Of a stretch of 64,000 nt of DNA, positions 55,597 to 64,000 are shown piece by piece. This DNA comes from Ketobacter alkanivorans. GTDB taxonomy: Bacteria; Pseudomonadota; Gammaproteobacteria; Pseudomonadales; Ketobacteraceae. The translations under genes and the position numbers were made by a program. The stretch lies in assembly GCF_002863865.1 (NCBI RefSeq), contig NZ_CP022684.1, positions 922,931-986,930 on the forward strand, written 5' to 3'. The notes beneath the pieces were generated by a model, which did not search any database, had not been told where the DNA came from, and saw only the letters and a list, made by a program, of their open reading frames with translations. How positions within the stretch are numbered: position 1 is the stretch's first letter; the number at the start of each line of letters is the position of its first letter.

Positions 55597-56541
55597 CTAA
55601 GCAGAGAAAAAGGAGGAGATAAACCCGTTAACGATCATTTTGACTACATCAGGTTGAACGTGACGGCCGTCTTCAATGAAGGGATTCTTGATGGCATTGC
55701 ATATATCATAACTTTGAAAATAATGGACATGGTTATGACGCCGACACACCTGAGCTGCTGCCGTGCGCAACAATGACTTGCTTTCCATATTGGCAACATA
55801 GACATCATTATCTGTAAACGTCCTCCCCAACGGCACCGGCGAGACTGTAAACACTATGTTTGCATTAGGATTTAACACCCCGATATGCTCAACTATGTGC
55901 TCAAGGTTACGCACATTCTCTTCAAAATCGCTGAGGTAAAACTCTGTCTCATCTAACCCTCCACCCTCGTTATATCCAGGCTCCATACAGGCTACCCTTT
56001 GATTATGTTTGATTTTCCAAACCTCTATAAGGCCAAGGGTAATGAGGAATCCGTCCGCTGCTTTCATGCCATTATGAACGACACTGTCCAGCAATCGAGT
56101 GGCATGTCGAACATCATCCAACGTCTTTCCGAAGACGCAACGCCGATAGGGATCTTGGAAGGCTTTGTCACCGCCCCACCAATTATCTTCAACTTGCCAG
56201 TAATCATCATCCTGCTGCTGCCATAAACCAACAGCACGGGCAAACTCCTGCTCGATACTGAATGTATTGTAATAGTTGAAATTCTCCCGATCTGGCAGGC
56301 CACCGATACGAAAACGATCAGTATTCAACTCCAATTCATCCAGCCTGGGAAACACCGAAAATCCGCGTTCTTTGAGAGCTTCTCGGATCTCAACTGCGAA
56401 GCAACTGCCCAATGTAAAAATATTGGAATTTCTATTAAAGATAGGGTTATGGGGAATGGTTTGTATAGACTTATCGTTAAAGCGACTCCAATATTTATTG
56501 ACTGTTCTCTGATCTTTAACAATCAATCTGAACTCACTCAT
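55597..56541 (-). CDS. GSCFA-domain protein
   Basis: 314 aa from ATG 56541 with AAAGGGA upstream. The name-giving motif is in FTLGSCFAVEIREALKERGF; Ser and Cys sit where SGNH-type hydrolases have their nucleophile block. FLITLGLIEVW, NIVFTVSPVPLGRTF and DGRHVQPDVVKMIV supply the other conserved blocks, the last with a candidate catalytic Asp-x-x-His. GSCFA proteins are proposed SGNH-like esterases or acyltransferases. It lies between two flagellin genes, so a role in flagellin-glycan acylation or deacylation is a reasonable inference. Confidence 0.85.
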   Translation of the reverse strand: MSEFRLIVKDQRTVNKYWSRFNDKSIQTIPHNPIFNRNSNIFTLGSCFAVEIREALKERGFSVFPRLDELELNTDRFRIGGLPDRENFNYYNTFSIEQEFARAVGLWQQQDDDYWQVEDNWWGGDKAFQDPYRRCVFGKTLDDVRHATRLLDSVVHNGMKAADGFLITLGLIEVWKIKHNQRVACMEPGYNEGGGLDETEFYLSDFEENVRNLEHIVEHIGVLNPNANIVFTVSPVPLGRTFTDNDVYVANMESKSLLRTAAAQVCRRHNHVHYFQSYDICNAIKNPFIEDGRHVQPDVVKMIVNGFISSFFSA

Positions 56542-56635
56542 AGAATTTCCCTTTATCTTTAACACGCTGGAGTAGGTACAATATTCGCCTCCCGCCAACT
56601 ATAGTCAAGATCAAACTGCCCAACCGCATCAAAGT

Positions 56636-56669
56636 CCCCCTCTCTATCTTTATCAGATTAAAGAGGGGG
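56636..56669 (-). terminator. Hairpin after flagellin 2
   Basis: CCCCCTCT (56636-56643) pairs with AGAGGGGG (56662-56669), 7 bp beyond the stop. The minus-strand tail ACTTTGATG has only a short T-run, so termination may be partial. Confidence 0.5.
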
Positions 56670-56676
56670 AAAGGTA

Positions 56677-58203
56677 TTAGCCCTGTAATAATGAAAGTAC
56701 CTGCTGAGGCAATCCGTTAGCCTGAGCTAGCACGGATATACCTGCTTGCTGCAGCACCTGGTTTTTAGACAGATTGGCCGTTTCTGCAGCAAAATCAGCA
56801 TCCCTTATGCGGCTGTTGGCAGCTGACAAGCTCTCGGCTACTGCTGATAGGTTACGAATAGTGGACTCAAAGCGGTTCTGTATTGCACCAAGCTCTCCTC
56901 GGAACCCATCGATCTGGGCCAATGCGCTGTCCACTGAGTCCATGGTCAGATTCGCCCCATCTAGGCTGGTGATATCTGCGTTTGCAATGGTACCTACCGC
57001 TTGCACGTTGTCATCATCATCAGCCGTTTGATACGCGCCCAAGGCAATAGTATCTTTTGCTGAGATGGTTAAGGTTCCAGATTTAAAATCATCCGTAAAA
57101 TCTGCAACCGTTGTACCTGAACCGCCGTTATAGAGTAAATCACCGGCGCCATTCTGTGTGGTAACAACCACATCGCGTCCATCAGTTGCCGAAAGTACCA
57201 GGCGGCCATTCTCATCCACACTGGCATGCACGCCGGTTATCGTGGATTTGGCGTTAATCGCCTGTGTTAACGCACCATCGCCATCGCGCTCAAGGAAAGT
57301 AACCGGGCCGATATCCACACCATTGATATTTATATCACCGTTGGCCAGTGAGCCAGTGCCAATATAGGCGTCGGCTGGCGCAGCAGAAGCCGCAGTATCC
57401 AGATAATCATAGGTGGTTCGTGCTGTTGCATAAACACCTTCCAGGCCTTCAACACCGTCTTCACGTAATTGGTTGATTCTGGCAGAAAGGCTTTTCGCAA
57501 TACCATCACCATAATAGTCCGAGCTAGGATCTGTCAGCGCTGCCAGGGAAGCGCCTTGAATCTGGCCGCCATTGGCTAGTGTTGCCGCATCAATAGTGGC
57601 TCCGCCACCTATATTGATATAAAAATCGGTGAGTACGGTGCCATCGGCCGCTGCAATGCTTGATGCTGTACTTTGAACAACACCAGGCTGTGATCCCAGA
57701 GAGTTAATACGGGCATCCACACCAGACACCTCAACACCTTCTCCGGCATTCGCACCAATCTGAAAATAGTACGACGACAAGGTACCATCCAATACATTAC
57801 GGCCATTGAAAGTGGTGGTGGTTGCTATACGGTCAACCTCATCAATCAGCTGATCCACCTCTGCTTGCAATGAAATACGATCTGCCTGACTGTTGGTATC
57901 GTTTGCAGACTGTACGGCAAGATCCCGTATACGCTGCAGTGAGGTCGTGATCTCATCCAAAGCACTTTCTGTTGTCTGCGCCAAAGAAATACCATCATTG
58001 GCGTTCCTGATCGCAACGTTCATGCCTCTAACTTGGGTAGTAAAGCGATTAGATATCGCCAACCCTGCGGCGTCGTCTTTCGCGCTGTTTATGCGCAGCC
58101 CGGATGAAAGCCGCTGCAATGATGTTTGCAACGAGCCTTGAGACTTGTTTAAGTTACGCTGAGCGTTGATAGACGAAATATTCGTATTAATAATTTGTGG
58201 CAT
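56677..58203 (-). CDS. Flagellin (copy 2)
   Basis: 508 aa. The first 38 residues match copy 1 and the C-terminus (KNQVLQQAGISVLAQANGLP, QQVLSLLQG) is nearly the same. The centre differs but keeps the IN-type motif (ININGVDIGPVTF). The two genes are a tandem duplication separated by the GSCFA gene. No sigma-28 match comparable to that of copy 1 was found upstream. AGGAG precedes the ATG. Confidence 0.97.
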   Translation of the reverse strand: MPQIINTNISSINAQRNLNKSQGSLQTSLQRLSSGLRINSAKDDAAGLAISNRFTTQVRGMNVAIRNANDGISLAQTTESALDEITTSLQRIRDLAVQSANDTNSQADRISLQAEVDQLIDEVDRIATTTTFNGRNVLDGTLSSYYFQIGANAGEGVEVSGVDARINSLGSQPGVVQSTASSIAAADGTVLTDFYINIGGGATIDAATLANGGQIQGASLAALTDPSSDYYGDGIAKSLSARINQLREDGVEGLEGVYATARTTYDYLDTAASAAPADAYIGTGSLANGDININGVDIGPVTFLERDGDGALTQAINAKSTITGVHASVDENGRLVLSATDGRDVVVTTQNGAGDLLYNGGSGTTVADFTDDFKSGTLTISAKDTIALGAYQTADDDDNVQAVGTIANADITSLDGANLTMDSVDSALAQIDGFRGELGAIQNRFESTIRNLSAVAESLSAANSRIRDADFAAETANLSKNQVLQQAGISVLAQANGLPQQVLSLLQG

Positions 58204-58221
58204 TTTAGTATCTCCTACTCC

Positions 58222-58254
58222 GCCTTCCTTTATTCAATAGGGTTTGAGGAAGGC
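58222..58254 (-). promoter_or_regulatory. Leader hairpin of flagellin 2
   Basis: 8-bp perfect stem GCCTTCCT/AGGAAGGC with a 17-nt loop, ending a few bases before the AGGAG site. It may influence translation. Confidence 0.45.
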
Positions 58255-58363
58255 TCAATTAATTTGTCTGTTAAAACCAGTGGCATGAAAATTTTGTATC
58301 ATGCTAGCCTCCTCGCCATTGACCATACTGTAATAAAAACTCTGTACTCATCTGCAAACCACG

Positions 58364-59587
58364 CTATATGAATTCAAAAAGGGATAGATTCTGAACCTTA
58401 ACAAAACTTTGTTGCGCAGCCTGCAATGCCAACGTACGCTTATTTAACTCTGTTATTGCTTCTGCATAATCCAAATCCTTAACAACTGAAAGTGCTGATT
58501 GGGCCTCCACTTTGAGGCTTTCATTAATTTCACTTTCGCTCTCAATAACATTCAGGCGACTACCGACGCTGGCTCTTACTTCATCGATATGCGTCATCGC
58601 TTGATCAAGATTTTGCAGGCCAACATTTAAGGCATTCTGAAACGTCGCCTGCAATGTTGAGGTACTATTGGGGATCTCAAGAGCCGTTATGATTTGATTT
58701 ACGGTGGCAAAAACAGATTGCCGGAAGCTAGGCTCAACAGTGAAGCTATCACCTGATGAAGGCAGGCCTGAGATCGAATAGTTAATGCCATTAAAAGACA
58801 CCCTAGTGTCTTCATCGTATAGCGGTAGCGGCGCAGCGTAGACCGGCCCAGTATTAGCACCTGTAATCTGATACTGGAGTGCACCACTTCCATTCAAAGA
58901 GAAATCTATCGTATATACATCACCAACGTAGAGAGTCGGATCTTCCAGAACCGCCGAACTGATAACACCTGTACCAAGGTTTGATGGATCACCAGCCGCT
59001 ACAAACGAACCATTGCCAGTTTTGATATCAAAAAACACTTCATCGCCACTATTGCCACTTTCTACACGGACCGAAGTATTAACATTGACATTCAATACAC
59101 CCTGATCACCGTTGTACGAGATATTACCGGTACCATCAGCAGTGAAAGGCCTCACATTTGATTTGAACCCTGAAAACAGATACTCACCATTGGCTAATTG
59201 GCTATTACCAAGGCCCACCAGCTCGTCTAATCTTTGTTTAATCTCAACGGTAATAGCTGCCCTATCTGCCTGATTCTGAGTAGCATTGGCAGCCTGCAGA
59301 GTAAGCTCTCTAATTCGCTGAAGGATGTCGGTTACGTTGGACAAACTCGACTCTTCAATCGCGAGCTTAGTCTCAGCAGTTTGCCCATTGGATATATACT
59401 GAAGGGCATTATCGATCTGCTTTTGCAGATCCAGAGCGACGGCAGAACCAATAGGGTCATCTGAAGGCTTGAGAATTCGAGTACCTTTGGATAGCTGTAG
59501 CTGGGTCTGACTCACCTTGGACTGATTGTTGAGAATCGAGTTCGTGCCCTGGGAAAACGTCTGCGATGTTGAAATTCTTATAGGCAT
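58364..59587 (-). CDS. flgL: Flagellar hook-filament junction protein FlgL
   Basis: 407 aa. The flagellin-like N-terminus MPIRISTSQTFSQGTNSI and GTRILKPSDDPIGSAVALDL, and the C-terminus DLDYAEAITELNKRTLALQAAQQSFVKVQNLSLFEFI read in parts, are diagnostic. It is the second junction protein. GAGG before the ATG, 10 bp after flgK. Confidence 0.95.
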   Translation of the reverse strand: MPIRISTSQTFSQGTNSILNNQSKVSQTQLQLSKGTRILKPSDDPIGSAVALDLQKQIDNALQYISNGQTAETKLAIEESSLSNVTDILQRIRELTLQAANATQNQADRAAITVEIKQRLDELVGLGNSQLANGEYLFSGFKSNVRPFTADGTGNISYNGDQGVLNVNVNTSVRVESGNSGDEVFFDIKTGNGSFVAAGDPSNLGTGVISSAVLEDPTLYVGDVYTIDFSLNGSGALQYQITGANTGPVYAAPLPLYDEDTRVSFNGINYSISGLPSSGDSFTVEPSFRQSVFATVNQIITALEIPNSTSTLQATFQNALNVGLQNLDQAMTHIDEVRASVGSRLNVIESESEINESLKVEAQSALSVVKDLDYAEAITELNKRTLALQAAQQSFVKVQNLSLFEFI

Positions 59588-59597
59588 GTCAATATCC

Positions 59598-61580
59598 TCA
59601 CAGCGAACTTATGATCGTATCGAACAGTTCGCCGGACACCTGAATAACTCTGGCAGATGCCTGGTATGATTGCTGGAACCGAATAAGATTCGCAGCTTCC
59701 TCGTCAAGATTGACTCCTGATATTGACTCCCATTGGGTTTGTGATTGCGTAAGTATGGTTTCTGCGGCTTCTTGACTGACGGCGGCGTCGTTGGTTCTTG
59801 TACCCACACCGCTTACCAGCTGTGCGTAGGCCCCCTGATAACTGACGGTGCCACCGGCTATAGTTTTTTCTGCGCTTAGCTGCCCAAGCAGAAGTGCGTT
59901 ACGGTTATCTGCAACACCACCATTGTTGTAGCTGATCTCAACAACGTCATTTGTACCAGGGTTACCATTGAAAACGACATCGTAACCAGAGGCCGGATAC
60001 AACCCGGCCTGACTTAACAGACCATTGGATTGGCCCGGAGTGAATGCCACGGCTCCAACTACAACCGCATTAGTACCAGCATCGACTACGTCATAAGATG
60101 TAGCGCTCGTGAATTCAACACGATAGGCAGGCGTCAATGAAAAGGGAGCAGTGGCAAAATCAACAGTAGTGGTATCAGAGACAACAACCTGCTCCACAAA
60201 TCCACCACCTGTATTCGCAGAAGGCAAATTGGTCGAAACAGGCAGTGCCGCTGCTATTTGTCGTACGTCAGTGATATCTACCGTCATCTCGGACGCACCA
60301 CGACGGGTTGGCAACACTCTAAAATTGTCCCCATTCGCAGGCGCACCGGAGATAAAATTCAGAGTAAACCCATCAGCAGTAGTGAAGGTCCCGCCTGCAC
60401 CCGGATCAGCAAACGTAGAATTTGTAGTGCCGTTACCATTGAATAGCGTGTAGTTACCGGTTCCTGCATCGTAGCGCAACCGATAATCTTGAGTTGTCAA
60501 AAGATTCGTATCATCAATTGTTACGGATATTGATGCAGTGCCCGCATTCGACACATTGGATGCAATCCGGGAAAACTGGGCTGAAGGCAAATTTATATCG
60601 CCAAAGAATAATCCACCTAGCTGATTATCCAAGTCCATACCGAGCTGATGCTGATCGTTAAATGACTCTGAAACCGCCAGAGACATCCGACCCAGTTCAT
60701 TGAAAACAGGATCAATCAGATCTTCTCTAACTGACAACAATCCTCCCAGCCGGCCACCGCTTAGAAAATCGGTAATATTCTGTGAGCTTGTTCCATCTGT
60801 AATAATGATATCTTTTCGGTTCAATCCTGTAGAATTAGACACCGTTTGAACCGAGAATGATTCATTGCCGATAACCAAAGGCTGGCCGCTGCCCACAAAT
60901 ACACTCAGGCTCAGGTTGGACTGCTGTATAACATCTACGCCTATCAGTTCAGCCAGCTGCTTAACCGCTTCATCGCGCTGATCAAGCAAGTCATTAGGAA
61001 GCTCACCTGTGTTATTCGAATACACCGACTGAATTGCTTGATTATATGAGGCAATACTTTGGCCCAACTGAGATATCTTTGACGTGACAGCATCCAATTC
61101 AATATTAAGCGTCTCGTTAGCCTGAAAAACCTGCTCATATACTGTATTGAACCGATTTGCTAACGCCTCGCCACTGCTTAAAAGTACCTGCCTGTTGGGG
61201 ATCGATGCCGGATCGTTTGAAACATCCTGAACCGCATCAAAGAATGACTGTAGAGATGGCGTAATCGCGGTTGAGTCATCACCAAGCAATTGATCCACAC
61301 GAACCGCATATTCGTAGTAAGAATCGAATGAGTTAAAAGAGGAAACGTCACGACGCAATTGATCAACAACATACTGATTGCTGACTCGAGCGATGCTATT
61401 AATATCGACGCCCTGGCCAACAAATGACCCCCCGTAAGATTGCGGAACCCGTGTGGCCAATCCAGTTGTTTGACGGCTATAGCCATCGGTATCGACATTA
61501 ACAATATTATGGCTAGTGGTCGAAAGCGATGTCTGACTCGCTTTCAAACCTGATAATGCTATGCCTGCAAGATCTGCCAT
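59598..61580 (-). CDS. flgK: Flagellar hook-associated protein FlgK
   Basis: 660 aa. N-terminal MADLAGIALSGLKASQTSLS and TTSHNIVNVDTDGYSRQ, and C-terminal VSGVNLDEEAANLIRFQQSYQASARVIQ, in parts, identify FlgK. The central 330-560 region is an expanded Ser/Thr/Gly-rich domain, larger than in enteric FlgK (about 550 aa). First hook-filament junction protein. Confidence 0.95.
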   Translation of the reverse strand: MADLAGIALSGLKASQTSLSTTSHNIVNVDTDGYSRQTTGLATRVPQSYGGSFVGQGVDINSIARVSNQYVVDQLRRDVSSFNSFDSYYEYAVRVDQLLGDDSTAITPSLQSFFDAVQDVSNDPASIPNRQVLLSSGEALANRFNTVYEQVFQANETLNIELDAVTSKISQLGQSIASYNQAIQSVYSNNTGELPNDLLDQRDEAVKQLAELIGVDVIQQSNLSLSVFVGSGQPLVIGNESFSVQTVSNSTGLNRKDIIITDGTSSQNITDFLSGGRLGGLLSVREDLIDPVFNELGRMSLAVSESFNDQHQLGMDLDNQLGGLFFGDINLPSAQFSRIASNVSNAGTASISVTIDDTNLLTTQDYRLRYDAGTGNYTLFNGNGTTNSTFADPGAGGTFTTADGFTLNFISGAPANGDNFRVLPTRRGASEMTVDITDVRQIAAALPVSTNLPSANTGGGFVEQVVVSDTTTVDFATAPFSLTPAYRVEFTSATSYDVVDAGTNAVVVGAVAFTPGQSNGLLSQAGLYPASGYDVVFNGNPGTNDVVEISYNNGGVADNRNALLLGQLSAEKTIAGGTVSYQGAYAQLVSGVGTRTNDAAVSQEAAETILTQSQTQWESISGVNLDEEAANLIRFQQSYQASARVIQVSGELFDTIISSL

Positions 61581-61585
61581 TAGTG

Positions 61586-61612
61586 TTATCCGCTTTCAAA
61601 AGTTCTTGTTTA
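61586..61612 (-). promoter_or_regulatory. Sigma-28-like sequence at the flgK start
   Basis: Minus strand TAAACAAG-N11-GCGGATAA. The match is good but the predicted transcript start falls on the ATG itself, so the sequence would give a leaderless message or is coincidental with the GGAT ribosome-binding site. Confidence 0.3.
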
Positions 61613-61619
61613 CTACGGG

Positions 61620-62600
61620 TTACTTGTTTGCCAATTGCAACGCCGACTTAAAAACGTCGCTATCCATAATGTTTGCAATTTTGTTGCCATAATTTGGGTC
61701 TGTAGCGTAACCTGATTGCTGAAGTTCATAACCCCATTGTTTCGCTTCAGTTTTTTTCTGTAATGCAGAGTCATAGCGGCTATTTGAATGAAGAAACTCA
61801 ACGTAATCATCAAATGCCTGACCTAAAGAACGATAAGAGCGGAAAGCGGCATTCTCTTGAGCGGCAATACCATTCCGGTATTCAACAGTGTTTTTCCTTG
61901 TAACACCGCCATCCCAACGAGAATCGGCTTTGATCCCAAACAGATTGTATGAGCTCTGTTTGTCCGCCCCACTCATTACGTGTTGCCCCCATCCAGTCTC
62001 TAAAACAGCCTGAGCAATAATTGCCTCTGGGGAAACACCAAGACGACTCGCCGCACGACTGGCGTGGGGGTATATCGCTTCGATAAACGTTTCAGGAGAA
62101 TTCCAACTCGATTGGGTAGGGGATGGTGAGGATTCAGTCTTGAGCGGAGTCTCAGCCACTACATTCTGTAAATCGGGAGACTCATCTTCAGTGACTTGAC
62201 GGCTCTCAGTAAGTTGTCGAGCCAGCACCGGATGCTGAAGATATTGGGATATATCAGTGGATGATTCTGTGATACTTTTTTCCTTGCCCGCTGACATCTG
62301 GCGCACAATGACGTCTGCCAAACCAATTCCACCATTATTACTGATGTTTAGGGCTAGCTGCTTGTCATACATACCTTGGTAAAACTGACTATCACGGGAT
62401 TCAAGCATATTTCCTTCTGAAAATATTGCATTAGCATCGCGCATGCTCTGCAGCATCATATTCAGGAAAACGCCTTCCATCTGCTTGGCAGCGGCAATAA
62501 GAGCCTGACCATTATCGTCTCGGCTCAACTTCCGCATCTGATTAAATTGAGAGAAATCCAGGTACAGGTCAGGTGAACTATCGCTGGCCGACTTTATCAT
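61620..62600 (-). CDS. flgJ: Flagellar peptidoglycan hydrolase/rod-assembly protein FlgJ
   Basis: 326 aa, two domains. N-terminal rod-binding domain (about 20-100; AAKQMEGVFLNMMLQSMRDAN, SQFYQGMYDKQLALNIS) and C-terminal glucosaminidase (about 165-320; AIIAQAVLETGWGQHVM with the catalytic Glu, SSYNLFGIKAD, SLGQAFDDYVEFLHSN). It opens the peptidoglycan for the rod. Two bp after flgI. Confidence 0.95.
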   Translation of the reverse strand: MIKSASDSSPDLYLDFSQFNQMRKLSRDDNGQALIAAAKQMEGVFLNMMLQSMRDANAIFSEGNMLESRDSQFYQGMYDKQLALNISNNGGIGLADVIVRQMSAGKEKSITESSTDISQYLQHPVLARQLTESRQVTEDESPDLQNVVAETPLKTESSPSPTQSSWNSPETFIEAIYPHASRAASRLGVSPEAIIAQAVLETGWGQHVMSGADKQSSYNLFGIKADSRWDGGVTRKNTVEYRNGIAAQENAAFRSYRSLGQAFDDYVEFLHSNSRYDSALQKKTEAKQWGYELQQSGYATDPNYGNKIANIMDSDVFKSALQLANK

Positions 62601-62602
62601 GA

Positions 62603-63700
62603 TCAGATCACTATCAGCTCTGCTCTAAGCGCTCCAGCCTGTTTAAGCGCTTCAAGAATTGCCATCAAGTCACCGGGTGCCATGCCAACCCTATTAACCG
62701 CCGCGACAATATCGTCCAGGGTGACGCTATCACCCACCTTGAACATATGGCTTTTTTCCTGGCTTACATCAATCTGAGATTCATTCGCGGCAACGGTTCG
62801 CCCACCCGCTAATGCGTTGGGTTGAGTCACCTCAACTCCTTCGGTAATGGTTACTGTCAAATTTCCATGAGTAACCGCTGCCGGCGACACTTTTACGTTG
62901 TTTCCGATTACAATAGTGCCGGTGCGAGAGTTTATAATCACCTTGGCAGAAGGTTCCGCTGGTTTAATTTCCAAATTTTCAAGCACTGATAGGTACGTCA
63001 CGCGTTGAGATGGATCTCTTGGCGCAGTAACCACGATAGAAGTGGCGTCGATCGAACGTGCCACGCCGGGGCCGAGTAATCTATTGATCTCATCTCTGAC
63101 CCTTTTAGCCGTGGTGAAATCTGCTTGGCGCAAATTGAATGTTAAGGTATCGCCTTGATTAAATGGATTGGGAGCAGCTGCCTCTACACTGGCACCATTT
63201 GGAATACGGCCCACGCTGGGAACATTCACCGTTATCTTGGATCCATCAGCCCCTTGCGCACCAAACCCACCGACAACCAGATCACCTTGCGCCAAACCAT
63301 ATACTTTGCCATCGGCACCTCTAAGAGGCGTCATCAATAACGTGCCCCCGCGTAGACTGGACGCATTGCCCAACGAAGAAACCGTCACATCAATACGCTG
63401 CCCTGGCTTTGCAAAAGGAGGCAGCTCCGAGTGAATGGATACGGCTGCGACATTTTTTAACTTTGGTGTTAGATTTTCTGGAACACTGATACCGAACTGT
63501 TCCATCATGTTACGAAAGGTTTGCGCGGTAAAGGGAGTCTGGTTGGTCTTATCGCCGGTTCCATCCAGGCCAACAACCAGGCCATAACCAATTAGTTGGT
63601 TACTGCGAACACCCTGCACATCGGTAAGATCTTTTAGCCTGTCTGCGAAGGCAAACTGCGGCAAACTGATTATCAATATGATGGATAGTACTACTCTCAT
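62603..63700 (-). CDS. flgI: Flagellar P-ring protein FlgI
   Basis: 365 aa. Signal peptide residues 1-19 ([17 protein letters not shown]). Mature part shows [60 protein letters not shown] and the C-terminus [15 protein letters not shown], in parts. It forms the periplasmic P ring. AGGAG before the ATG, 15 bp after flgH. Confidence 0.96.
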   Translation of the reverse strand: MRVVLSIILIISLPQFAFADRLKDLTDVQGVRSNQLIGYGLVVGLDGTGDKTNQTPFTAQTFRNMMEQFGISVPENLTPKLKNVAAVSIHSELPPFAKPGQRIDVTVSSLGNASSLRGGTLLMTPLRGADGKVYGLAQGDLVVGGFGAQGADGSKITVNVPSVGRIPNGASVEAAAPNPFNQGDTLTFNLRQADFTTAKRVRDEINRLLGPGVARSIDATSIVVTAPRDPSQRVTYLSVLENLEIKPAEPSAKVIINSRTGTIVIGNNVKVSPAAVTHGNLTVTITEGVEVTQPNALAGGRTVAANESQIDVSQEKSHMFKVGDSVTLDDIVAAVNRVGMAPGDLMAILEALKQAGALRAELIVI

Positions 63701-63715
63701 ATCTTGCGCTCCTGC

Positions 63716-64000
63716 TTAGAACGGCCACCAAGTACTGCCGAAGAATTTAGATGCCCAACCCTGCTCCTGAGCAGCTGCCAACGCACCGGTTGCACTATAT
63801 GTAATACGAGCATCTGCCAGTCGAGTTGACAGCGCCGTGTTATCAGGAGACACATCAGAAGGACGCAGCATTCCCTCGATCCGAATAAACTCATCACCTT
63901 GTGAGAACGTCATCCATTTCTCACCACGAACCACTAGCACGCCATTGGGCAGCACATCTGCCACCGTTACAGAAATCTGGCCTTGCAATCTATTGCTTTG
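63716..64000 (-). CDS. flgH: Flagellar L-ring protein FlgH, C-terminal part
   Basis: The last 94 residues only; the frame continues past the right edge and the start is outside. [38 protein letters not shown] and the C-terminus [14 protein letters not shown] are typical of FlgH, the outer-membrane L-ring lipoprotein. Expected gene order flgG-flgH-flgI is kept. Confidence 0.94.
   Translation of the reverse strand, partial: QSNRLQGQISVTVADVLPNGVLVVRGEKWMTFSQGDEFIRIEGMLRPSDVSPDNTALSTRLADARITYSATGALAAAQEQGWASKFFGSTWWPF

Noticed and set aside
58290..58330. Sigma-54-like TGGCGAGGAGGCTAGC upstream of flagellin 2
   Set aside because: GG-to-GC spacing is 11, not 10, so it should not work as a sigma-54 promoter.

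Overview
The window is chromosomal DNA of a motile gammaproteobacterium, most like the marine Oceanospirillales/Pseudomonadales. The reasons are a polar-flagellum hierarchy built on FleQ/FlrA, FlrB and FlrC with sigma-54 and sigma-28 type promoters, a PsrA-type operator in front of fadBA, an HsbA/HsbR/HptB output module and many lipid/CoA genes. Genus is not determined. No rRNA, tRNA, CRISPR array or prophage was seen.

Bases 1-25,000 are housekeeping and accessory genes: a truncated hydrolase, a family III CoA-transferase with a divergent AraC regulator, a K+ channel, then an unusual block (4.4-8.1 kb). That block holds an HExxH metallopeptidase-like protein, a secreted unknown, a very divergent ECF-like sigma factor and a DUF4123 type VI effector-chaperone-like protein. 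The two transcription units of the block share an upstream sequence box and both have hairpin leaders. An intact IS256-family element (8115-9411, 24-bp inverted repeats, 8-bp target duplication) sits directly behind it, inside what was the bfr terminator. Next come bfr/bfd with a Fur-like box, a Do-type protease, a thioesterase, a GlxA-type regulator, a GAF-PAS-GGDEF-degenerate EAL protein, a K+ channel/CBS/MBL operon, a UPF0016 protein, bluB, and fadBA.

Bases 26,400-36,000 are a minus-strand signalling run: STAS, cheY, cheA, cheW, cheR, cheD, cheB, an MCP-like protein without a sensor domain, hsbA, hsbR and hptB. It couples a chemosensory array to a partner-switch output known in Pseudomonas to act on flagellar gene expression.

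Bases 36,200-64,000 are a flagellar cluster on the minus strand. In transcription order it runs flgH(partial)-I-J-K-L, flagellin, GSCFA protein, flagellin, flaG, fliD, fliS, fliT, fleQ, [TPR-glycosyltransferase, glycosyltransferase, sulfotransferase, and an opposite-strand second sulfotransferase], flrB, flrC, fliE, fliF, fliG, fliH, fliI, fliJ. The bracketed insertion between fleQ and flrBC, with the GSCFA gene between two flagellin genes, suggests a flagellin glycan carrying sulfate and possibly acyl groups. This is inference and is the most interesting hypothesis here, together with the sigma/DUF4123 block.
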